A stretch of DNA of 5,442 nucleotides from the NCBI GenBank assembly GCA_017860335.1, contig JAFNAU010000171.1, positions 1 to 5,442 of the forward strand, in the 5' to 3' direction. Position numbers and translations under genes: made by a program. Shown here in pieces: positions 1-5,442 of this stretch (positions are counted from its first letter, which is position 1; the number at the start of each line of letters is the position of its first letter). The notes beneath the pieces are model-generated. The model was given only the letters and a program-made list of their open reading frames with translations, made no database searches and was not told where the DNA came from. This DNA is from Bacteroidota bacterium. Its GTDB lineage: Bacteria > Bacteroidota > Bacteroidia > Bacteroidales > Paludibacteraceae.

Positions 1-36
1 ATAATTGAAAAGTTTTTCCAAAATATCAAACCGCAT
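1..36 (-). CDS. Start of an unknown gene, cut by the left edge
   Basis: An ATG at 36-34 opens a frame that stays open to the window edge and encodes MRFDILEKLFNY. Only 12 residues are visible, so no function can be proposed. The case for a real gene is positional: the ATG lies about 33 nt downstream of a good Bacteroidota promoter (69-99), which leaves a leader of roughly 25-30 nt and nothing else for that promoter to drive. The same frame is also open upstream to a TTG at 60-58, but ATG is the better start. No Shine-Dalgarno is present, as is usual in this phylum. The gene has the same orientation as the trk operon but probably forms its own transcription unit. Confidence 0.45.
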   Translation of the reverse strand, partial: MRFDILEKLFNY

Positions 37-68
37 ATCTGCACTCAACTTCTCTCTCAAAGCGGGTG

Positions 69-99
69 CAAAGGTAGAAAAAAATTTTATACTGAACAA
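69..99 (-). promoter_or_regulatory. Bacteroidota-type primary sigma promoter
   Basis: On the minus strand a TTG (99-97, preceded by C) is followed, after exactly 20 nt, by TACCTTTG (76-69). This matches the known Bacteroidota housekeeping promoter pattern, TTTG or TTG at -33, 19-21 nt, then TAnnTTTG at -7. The spacer is AT-rich and holds a run of seven T. Transcription would start around position 60-65 and run leftward into the ATG at 36. It points away from the trk genes, so it is the promoter of the next gene rather than of trkH. Confidence 0.65.
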
Positions 100-133
100 G
101 TCAGTCTGCAAATAATTTCAAATTAAATTTGCT

Positions 134-164
134 GTTCTTATTCAAAAACCTAAACTATAAGAAC
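134..164 (-). terminator. Possible weak stem-loop terminator after the trk operon
   Basis: GTTCTTAT (134-141) and ATAAGAAC (157-164) form a perfect 8-bp inverted repeat around a 15-nt loop. It starts about 98 nt beyond the stop codon of trkH-B and upstream of the next promoter, where an operon end is expected. The stem is AT-rich, and on the minus strand the following bases are AT-rich without a clean U tract, so this is not a textbook intrinsic terminator. It could also be a 3'-end-protecting hairpin, a protein-binding site, or chance. The rest of 165-261 is AT-rich and shows no other structure that I can support. Confidence 0.3.
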
Positions 165-261
165 TTAAACGGGAAATTATTTTTCAAAGAATTTTCACAG
201 GTAGAAATCCAGAAAAATTGAGGAAATGCAGGTCGAATAACATAAGTATAATTTAAATCAC

Positions 262-1734
262 TTATTTACGCCAAAATGCGGGAGTAAACAGCATCAGGAC
301 GGTATATAATTCCAATCGGCCGGTGAGCATGACCAAATCGAGGAACCATTTGCTAAATTCGGGAATTTGAGCAAAATTACCGGTAGGACCAACCAGTCCT
401 AGCCCCGGACCAACCCCTCCCAGGCAGGTAACCATACCTCCTATTGACTCCAGAAATCCCATGCCGGAAATGGCAAGAACCAGTATCCCAAACAGAGCAA
501 ATACAATATAAAGCAACGTAAACGCTATTACCCGCGTAAGCGTATCTTCGCGTACTACATGTTTATTGTATCTAACAGGAATAACGGCTGTAGGATGTAT
601 CAGCCTTTTGAATTCATAGTAACAAGCTTTGGCTGAGATGACCACCCGGATCATTTTAATACCACCACTGGTAGAACCTGCAGAAGCACCGGTCATCATT
701 ACTGTGATTAGTATTATCCACGTCAGCGGTTTCCAGAACATATAATCGGCGGTAACCATACCCGTAGTAGTCATGAGGGATGAAACTGTAAAGAATGCTT
801 CACGCCATGCTTTTTCAACAGAACTGCCAGTAACCACTTCCGAAAAGTCAATCAGCGAAAGAGCAACAATAACCGTAAACACGAACAATAGAATCAAATA
901 GAAGCGCAATTCCTCGTTTTCTTTTATTTTATCAAATTTCCGCTGGTAGGCTAAATAGTAATTTCCAAAATTGACTCCCGATAGTATCATGAATATTGTA
1001 ATTACATATTCGATATAGGGAGAGTTATAATAAGCTATACTTGCCTGCTTGGTAGAGAAACCTCCAGTGGCAATGGTTGAAAAGGAGTGGCAAACCGCAT
1101 CGAAGAGATTCATCCGTCCAAATAACAGAAGTATTGTTTCGGCTGCAGTAAGAATGAGATATATTAAAAACAAACGCTTGGCTGTTTCGTTCAGTTTCGG
1201 ATGAATCTTATCTTTCGTGGGACCCGTCGTTTCAGCGGCAAAAAGCTGTGTGCCGCTCACTCCGAACACCGGGAGCAGGGCCAGTGAGATAACAATAATA
1301 CCAAGACCTCCCACCCAGTGTGTGAGCGAGCGCCAGAACAGCATTCCATGTGAAAGTTCTTCTATATTATTCAAAATGGAAGCTCCTGTGGTTGTAAAAC
1401 CTGAAATTGTTTCGAAAAAGGCATCAGTAAAGGAAGGAATACTATTGCTGAGCCAGAAAGGCAATGCTCCGACAAGCGAAAAGATAATCCATGTAAAAGT
1501 TACGATCATAGAACCTTCCCGTTTTCCAATCCTTTCAGGTGCATTCTTCCCGAATGCAATCATCAGCAGGCCAGCAAGCAGAGCAAATAGCGAGGTTCCA
1601 ACAAAATACCAGCCATCTTTTTCACCATAAATAAGCGTAATAAACAACACAAAAAATAAGACTGCACTTTCGACGAGCAACAAATTGCCGATAACTCTCG
1701 ACACCAGTTTATAATTGATTTCAGATTTGAACAT
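262..1734 (-). CDS. trkH: TrkH potassium channel/transporter subunit, copy B (canonical)
   Basis: Inner-membrane pore subunit of the Trk potassium uptake system, 490 aa, which is normal length for TrkH. It has the family's four repeats of helix, pore loop, helix. Pore-loop signatures are SGFTTTGAS (111-119), ATGGFST (222-228), MTTTGMVTADY (321-331) and VGPGLG (441-446), each giving a filter glycine. The intramembrane gate loop reads GASAGSTSGGIK (349-360), close to the family form with small residues AG before STxGG. The conserved GRLE arginine is R473, and the C-terminus is FTPAFWRK. The ATG start at 1734 lies 11 nt after the stop of trkH-A, so co-transcription is very likely; no Shine-Dalgarno is seen. 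It aligns without an internal gap to copy A, with an offset of 10 in 500-aa copy-A numbering. TrkH family membership is secure. Which ion is preferred in vivo, and whether copy B works alone or with copy A, is inference. Confidence 0.93.
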   Translation of the reverse strand: MFKSEINYKLVSRVIGNLLLVESAVLFFVLFITLIYGEKDGWYFVGTSLFALLAGLLMIAFGKNAPERIGKREGSMIVTFTWIIFSLVGALPFWLSNSIPSFTDAFFETISGFTTTGASILNNIEELSHGMLFWRSLTHWVGGLGIIVISLALLPVFGVSGTQLFAAETTGPTKDKIHPKLNETAKRLFLIYLILTAAETILLLFGRMNLFDAVCHSFSTIATGGFSTKQASIAYYNSPYIEYVITIFMILSGVNFGNYYLAYQRKFDKIKENEELRFYLILLFVFTVIVALSLIDFSEVVTGSSVEKAWREAFFTVSSLMTTTGMVTADYMFWKPLTWIILITVMMTGASAGSTSGGIKMIRVVISAKACYYEFKRLIHPTAVIPVRYNKHVVREDTLTRVIAFTLLYIVFALFGILVLAISGMGFLESIGGMVTCLGGVGPGLGLVGPTGNFAQIPEFSKWFLDLVMLTGRLELYTVLMLFTPAFWRK

Positions 1735-1745
1735 ATAGTTTCAGT

Positions 1746-3215
1746 TTATTTTTTCCAGAATACCGGTGTAAAAAGTAAAAGTACAGAATATATTTCCAAA
1801 CGACCTAGCAGCATAACGAACGCCAGAAACCATTTACTGATAACCGGGATTTCAGCAAAAGATGATGAAGGTCCGAGTTTTCCCAGCCCCAAGCCCACAT
1901 CACTCATACAGGTAATCATACCACTGATTGCCTCTTCAAAGCCCAGGCCTGTGAGACTTAAAATAAATGTACCAGTCACAATAATGAGTAAATATATAAT
2001 TGAAAAAACGAGAACGCGCAGGAGCAGGTCGTCCTTCACGATATAGCCGTTGAAGCGTACCGGGATCACGGCATTGGGATGAATTAATTTCTTGTATTCG
2101 GAATAACAAAATTTTGCCAGCACCACCACACGTGCTACTTTTATACCTCCCGAAGTAGAATAGGTCGATGCTCCTGTAACCATCAACACCAGAAGAACAA
2201 TCCAGGTATATGAATTCCACAGGATGTAATCTTCGGTACAAAGTCCGGTAGTGGTTATGCACGAAGTTACAATAAACAGGCTTCCTCTTACCGATTTTTC
2301 GATACTCGCGAAGGTCAATGGCTTGCTAAAGTCGATGTGTGAATATATGATGATCAGAACAGACACCAGAAATATAAGGATGTAATATTTCAGTTCTTCG
2401 TTTTTCTTAATTCTATCCCAGTTTGATTTGTAGATGTAGTAAAATATGGTAAAATTTATACCGGAAAAAAACATAAAAAATATGATGACATATTCAATTG
2501 CCGGCGAGTTCCAGTAAGCAATACTGAGTTGTTTGGTTGAAAAACCTCCCGTACTTACCGTCGACAAGGCATGATTGACAGCATCAAACAGATTCATCCC
2601 TGCCAATGTTAGAGCTATGGTACAAAGTGCTGTGAGGAGTATATATACCAGAAGCAGAAATTGGGCTGTTTCTCTGATTTTTGGAGTAATTTTTTCTTTG
2701 ATGGGTGTTGTTCCTTCCGACGAAAAAAGTTCATAACCGGTTCCACCCAGAAAAGGTATCAGTGTCAGAAACATGACCATAATTCCCAGACCGCCAATCC
2801 AGTGTGTCATACTTCGCCAGAAAAGCATATTATAAGGTAAAGCTTCAATATTATTCAGGATAGTTGTTCCCGTGGTTGTAAAACCGGATAGAGACTCGAA
2901 AAAAGCATCTGTAAAGGCTGGTATATTACCACTCAGCCAGTAAGGCAGTGCGCCTATCAGTGTGTAAATCAACCAGGTAAACGTAACAATGACAGCTCCT
3001 TCGCGCTTTCCGAAGAACATTTCAGCCTTAATTCCGGATAACAAACCAACCAAGCCCAAACCAGCAGCTATTCCGATTGTTCTCAGGTAAAATCGACTTT
3101 CAGCTTCGCCGTAAATGAGCGTTACTATTAATGGGAAAAGCAGAAAAACAGCTTCGACCAGAAGCAGTCCACCTACGATTTTCAAAATCAATCTGATATT
3201 TAAACCCCTGTTCAT
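1746..3215 (-). CDS. trkH: TrkH potassium channel/transporter subunit, copy A (divergent gate and fourth filter)
   Basis: Second full-length TrkH, directly downstream of trkA. I chose the ATG at 3215, giving 489 aa. Upstream extension to a TTG at 3248 gives 500 aa, but the extra 11 residues have no counterpart in copy B. In 500-aa numbering the pore loops are SGFTTTGTT (121-129), STGGFST (232-238), ITTTGLCTEDY (331-341) and SDVGLGLG (449-456), so all four filter glycines survive. Two places depart from copy B and the family. The gate loop is GASTYSTSGGIK (359-370), with T362-Y363 replacing Ala-Gly. The fourth pore loop has D450 before the filter and L453 where the usual GPG proline sits. R483 of GRLE is kept. 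No stop or frameshift occurs, and constrained regions are well conserved, so this is not a pseudogene. Whether it conducts potassium like copy B, pairs with it, or differs in ion preference or gating is open. Confidence 0.9.
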   Translation of the reverse strand: MNRGLNIRLILKIVGGLLLVEAVFLLFPLIVTLIYGEAESRFYLRTIGIAAGLGLVGLLSGIKAEMFFGKREGAVIVTFTWLIYTLIGALPYWLSGNIPAFTDAFFESLSGFTTTGTTILNNIEALPYNMLFWRSMTHWIGGLGIMVMFLTLIPFLGGTGYELFSSEGTTPIKEKITPKIRETAQFLLLVYILLTALCTIALTLAGMNLFDAVNHALSTVSTGGFSTKQLSIAYWNSPAIEYVIIFFMFFSGINFTIFYYIYKSNWDRIKKNEELKYYILIFLVSVLIIIYSHIDFSKPLTFASIEKSVRGSLFIVTSCITTTGLCTEDYILWNSYTWIVLLVLMVTGASTYSTSGGIKVARVVVLAKFCYSEYKKLIHPNAVIPVRFNGYIVKDDLLLRVLVFSIIYLLIIVTGTFILSLTGLGFEEAISGMITCMSDVGLGLGKLGPSSSFAEIPVISKWFLAFVMLLGRLEIYSVLLLFTPVFWKK

Positions 3216-3253
3216 TGGCAGTAATAGGTGAACATCAATTTTCGGCAAACCAT
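3212..3253 (-). promoter_or_regulatory. Possible 13-codon leader ORF coupled to the trkH-A start
   Basis: Within the trkA/trkH-A gap an ATG at 3253-3251 opens a 13-codon frame (MVCRKLMFTYYCQ). Its TGA stop (3214-3212) overlaps the trkH-A ATG (3215-3213) as ATGA, the classic arrangement for termination-reinitiation coupling. The leader ATG has an AT-rich upstream region and an AAGGA at 3270-3266, 12 nt before it, which is one of the few Shine-Dalgarno-like sequences here. The trkH-A ATG itself has a poorer upstream region (TATTACTGCCA). The peptide resembles nothing I know, and a 13-codon frame can arise by chance. This is a suggestion from layout only. Confidence 0.25.
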
Positions 3254-3271
3254 TAATTATAAATATCCTTA

Positions 3272-4606
3272 CTAATTAAATAAAGTTTCTACCTTGCGGA
3301 TGGCTGACGATATACAGAATACGATGACATGATCATTAGGCATGATCTGGGTATTTCCGTAAACGATACTTCCCACTCCGTCTCGCACAATACCTCCAAT
3401 GTTAACATTCTCGGGCAGTCGGATGTTTTTTATTTGTGTTTTGGTGATTTTAGAGCCTTCCTTTGCTACAAATTCAACCACTTCAGCATCGGCCGAAGTG
3501 AGGCTTCGAACCTCGAGTACATCGGCATCGAGCGTAAGCTGATAGATATAGCTGGCTGCTATCATTTTTTTGTTAATAACCGTCCCGATATCCAGATCTT
3601 CTGCCAGCTGTATGTAGTCTATATTCTCCACCTCAGCCACAGTTTTCTTCACTCCCAGGCGTTTTGCTTCGAGACAGGCAAGTATATTCGCTTCCGAATT
3701 GGCTGTGGTAGCCACAAAGGCATCAATTTCCTGAATTCCTTCCGACCGGAGGGCATCCACGTTACGGCCATCGGCATTGATAATAAGCGTATCCTCCAGC
3801 TTTTCGGCCAGAAAATAACATTTTTCCTTGTCGCGTTCGAGAATCTTTGTATTGATGTTACCCGGCAGGTACTGAATAGTTTTCTGAGCGATACGGCTTC
3901 CTCCCATAATCATCACATTGCGAACGGGGTAAACGATCTTTCCGGCTTGTTCGCGTACAAATTCAACATTTTGTTTCATGGTGATAAAATAAACGATATC
4001 ACCGGCTGATAATTGATCATATCCACTAGGTATAATCGTTTTTTCCTTCCGGTTGATTGCAACCACCCTGTATTTACCATGATCGAAATATCCCGAATTG
4101 AATGGTTTATCAATAATCTCCGAATTATTTCTGACTTTAATACCCAACAGGATCAAAGCATCATTGCAGAAACTCAGGTTCTGACGCAGCCAGGTATGCT
4201 TCAGGGCTTCTACAATCTCCTCAGCTGCCAGTTTTTCGGGACAAATGAGATAATCCACACCCAGTTTTTCGAAGAATTCCTTGTTCGCGGGTTGCAGGTA
4301 TTCATAGTTTTCAATCCGCGCCAGTGTTTTTTTAGCACCGAGATTGGTAGCGAGCATGCAGGCTGTCATATTCACACTTTCGAAAGGTGTAACAGCAATG
4401 AAAAGATCCGTACCATCAATGTCACATTCTTTCAGACAGTTGATAGACGTAGGCGAGCCCACCCGCGTAAGCAGATCATGGGTTGATTCGAGATTGGACA
4501 GTTTTCCGGGATCTTCATCCATCAGAATGGTATCCATGCTCTCTTTTGCTAATAATTTTGCCAGGTGAGTACCCACTTCACCTGCACCTGCAATGATAAT
4601 CTTCAT
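3272..4606 (-). CDS. trkA: TrkA, nucleotide-binding gating subunit of Trk potassium uptake
   Basis: Cytosolic peripheral protein, 444 aa, close to the roughly 450-460 aa usual for TrkA. It assembles under TrkH dimers and controls them by binding NAD(H) or adenine nucleotides. Two RCK units in tandem are visible. The first has a Rossmann domain (1 to about 125) with GAGEVG at 7-12 and D30 at the end of the second strand, then a TrkA_C domain (about 140-220, ending AGDIVYFIT). The second Rossmann domain begins near 228 with GGSRIA at 235-240, has E257 at the end of its second strand, and ends near 350; a second TrkA_C domain runs from about 365 to 444 (PNDHVIVF). The second glycine motif is degraded compared with the usual GGGxIG, so the two halves may bind nucleotide differently. 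The ATG start at 4606 lies 22 nt after the dxs stop and places the first Rossmann strand at the N-terminus, as expected. Confidence 0.95.
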   Translation of the reverse strand: MKIIIAGAGEVGTHLAKLLAKESMDTILMDEDPGKLSNLESTHDLLTRVGSPTSINCLKECDIDGTDLFIAVTPFESVNMTACMLATNLGAKKTLARIENYEYLQPANKEFFEKLGVDYLICPEKLAAEEIVEALKHTWLRQNLSFCNDALILLGIKVRNNSEIIDKPFNSGYFDHGKYRVVAINRKEKTIIPSGYDQLSAGDIVYFITMKQNVEFVREQAGKIVYPVRNVMIMGGSRIAQKTIQYLPGNINTKILERDKEKCYFLAEKLEDTLIINADGRNVDALRSEGIQEIDAFVATTANSEANILACLEAKRLGVKKTVAEVENIDYIQLAEDLDIGTVINKKMIAASYIYQLTLDADVLEVRSLTSADAEVVEFVAKEGSKITKTQIKNIRLPENVNIGGIVRDGVGSIVYGNTQIMPNDHVIVFCISSAIRKVETLFN

Positions 4607-4628
4607 GTGTTTACTATTTAACTAAACC

Positions 4629-5442
4629 TTATTTTTCTGTTTTTTCTTTAAGCACCGTTTCTATACTGCGCTGAATTCCTTCAGCCGACAGACCAATCTT
4701 ATCGTAGAGTTCTTCGGGAGTGCCATGTTCAATGAAACAATCGGGAATACCCAAACGAGTAAGTTCCACTGAATATTTATTTTCAGCAAAAAATTCAAGT
4801 ACCGCGCTACCAAATCCTCCTTCGATTACTCCATCTTCGAGGGTCATGACACGTTTGAACAATTTACCGATTGTATGAAGCATTTCTTCGTCGAGAGGCT
4901 TCACAAAGCGTGCATCGTAATGCGCGATGGTAACACCACTCTCATTTTCGATCCTGTTGATGGCTTTCTCAGCCGGATTGGCCATGGTACCGATGGTGAT
5001 TACTGCCAGGTTTTTCCCTTCCTTCAAGCATTCCCCTTTCCCAACAGGCAATTCCTTCCATGGGGGATAACGGATGACAAACGGACCTTTGTCCGGTAGT
5101 TGCGCCGTGTACATCAGGTGACGGAGTTCTACCTCATTGCGCGGAGCAGCAATGGTCAAATGGGGGATGCACCGCATATATGCCAGGTCGAATTGACCCT
5201 GATGCGTTGCACCGTCGGAGCCGACAATACCGGCGCGATCCAGACACATGATAACAGGAAGTTTCTGTAATGCCACATCGTGAATGACATTATCGTAAGC
5301 CCGTTGCATAAAAGACGAATAGATATTGCAGAACGGCACCATACCCTCTTTGGCCAGTCCGGCTGAGAAAGTTACCGCATGACCTTCGGCAATACCCACA
5401 TCGTACACGCGGTCGGGGAAACGTTTCTGCATGATAAGCATC
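4629..5442 (-). CDS. dxs: 1-deoxy-D-xylulose-5-phosphate synthase, C-terminal part (cut by the right edge)
   Basis: Dxs condenses pyruvate and glyceraldehyde 3-phosphate, using thiamine diphosphate, to 1-deoxy-D-xylulose 5-phosphate, the first step of the MEP isoprenoid pathway; it is cytosolic. The visible 270 codons are the C-terminal part of a family of about 620-640 aa. The Met at 5441 is internal, and the true start lies outside the window. The middle thiamine-binding domain shows VGIAEGHAVTF, whose Glu (visible residue 19) is the catalytic acid/base equivalent to E370 of E. coli Dxs. It also shows YSSFMQRAYD (41-50) and DRAGIVGSDGATHQG (68-82), with the substrate-contacting Arg69, Asp76 and His80, and then RYP (124-126). 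The transketolase C-terminal domain follows from about 143, including the LEDGVIEGGFG region (201-211). A Gly replaces the Gln after the catalytic Glu in E. coli, a variant I associate with Bacteroidota. The stop lies 22 nt before trkA. Confidence 0.95.
   Translation of the reverse strand, partial: MLIMQKRFPDRVYDVGIAEGHAVTFSAGLAKEGMVPFCNIYSSFMQRAYDNVIHDVALQKLPVIMCLDRAGIVGSDGATHQGQFDLAYMRCIPHLTIAAPRNEVELRHLMYTAQLPDKGPFVIRYPPWKELPVGKGECLKEGKNLAVITIGTMANPAEKAINRIENESGVTIAHYDARFVKPLDEEMLHTIGKLFKRVMTLEDGVIEGGFGSAVLEFFAENKYSVELTRLGIPDCFIEHGTPEELYDKIGLSAEGIQRSIETVLKEKTEK

Noticed and set aside
119..131. Near-palindrome CAAATTAAATTTG as an operator.
   Set aside because: Only 5-bp AT-rich arms; it is common by chance in such sequence and has no second copy in the window.
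247..252. TATAAT on the plus strand just outside the end of trkH-B, like an E. coli -10 box.
   Set aside because: Bacteroidota promoters do not use this box, no plus-strand gene lies downstream, and the region is AT-rich enough for chance matches.
1936..2262. A 108-codon frame on the minus strand inside trkH-A.
   Set aside because: It overlaps the clearly coding trkH-A frame out of phase, and its product is unlike any membrane or soluble family I know.
3216..3248. N-terminal extension of trkH-A from a TTG at 3248-3246, giving 500 aa.
   Set aside because: TTG starts are uncommon, the extra 11 residues have no match in copy B, and an ATG at 3215 gives a start equivalent to that of copy B.
262..3248. 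The two trkH frames as one gene split by a frameshift or as fragments.
   Set aside because: Each frame has all four pore loops, a gate loop and its own C-terminal FTPxFW end, so they are two complete genes.
3329..4009. A 226-codon open frame antisense to trkA on the plus strand.
   Set aside because: It lies wholly inside trkA, has low-complexity His/Phe/Ser-rich composition typical of a reverse-strand shadow, and shows no recognisable domain or promoter. The plus-strand frames at 1217-1630, 4013-4486 and 4875-5099 are rejected for the same reason.

Overview
The window looks like a chromosomal core region from a member of the Bacteroidota, most likely order Bacteroidales. The grounds are the moderate-to-low GC content, the near absence of Shine-Dalgarno sequences before the genes, a good Bacteroidota-type promoter (TTG, 20 nt, TAccTTTG) near the left edge, and the Dxs active-site wording GIAEGHAVTF, which I associate with this group. 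No mobile element, CRISPR array, tRNA or rRNA is visible.

All genes lie on the minus strand, so transcription runs from right to left. Four genes follow one another closely and probably form one operon or the end of one. They are dxs (C-terminal 270 codons, 4629-5442, cut by the right edge), trkA (3272-4606), a first trkH copy (1746-3215, called trkH-A here) and a second trkH copy (262-1734, called trkH-B here). The gaps are 22 nt (dxs/trkA), 56 nt (trkA/trkH-A, counted to the ATG) and 11 nt (trkH-A/trkH-B). None of the gaps holds a recognisable promoter or terminator.

The non-coding stretch at 37-261 separates this operon from a new transcription unit. It holds an 8-bp inverted repeat that may be a weak transcript end (134-164) and a convincing promoter (69-99). 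The promoter points at an ATG at position 36, which opens a gene of which only 12 codons are in the window.

TrkA is the cytosolic nucleotide-binding ring protein that gates the TrkH potassium channel/transporter in the inner membrane, so three of the four operon genes make a Trk potassium-uptake system. Dxs, the entry enzyme of the MEP isoprenoid pathway, appears to be a chromosomal neighbour rather than a functional partner. The unusual point is the tandem pair of full-length TrkH proteins behind a single TrkA. They align without an internal gap at about 54% identity (hand count). trkH-B keeps the usual gate loop and fourth pore-loop signatures, whereas trkH-A has changed both. A second point is a 13-codon leader frame that ends by a 4-nt ATGA overlap on the trkH-A start codon, suggesting translational coupling. 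I found no wholly new system here; these are the places where something undescribed could sit.
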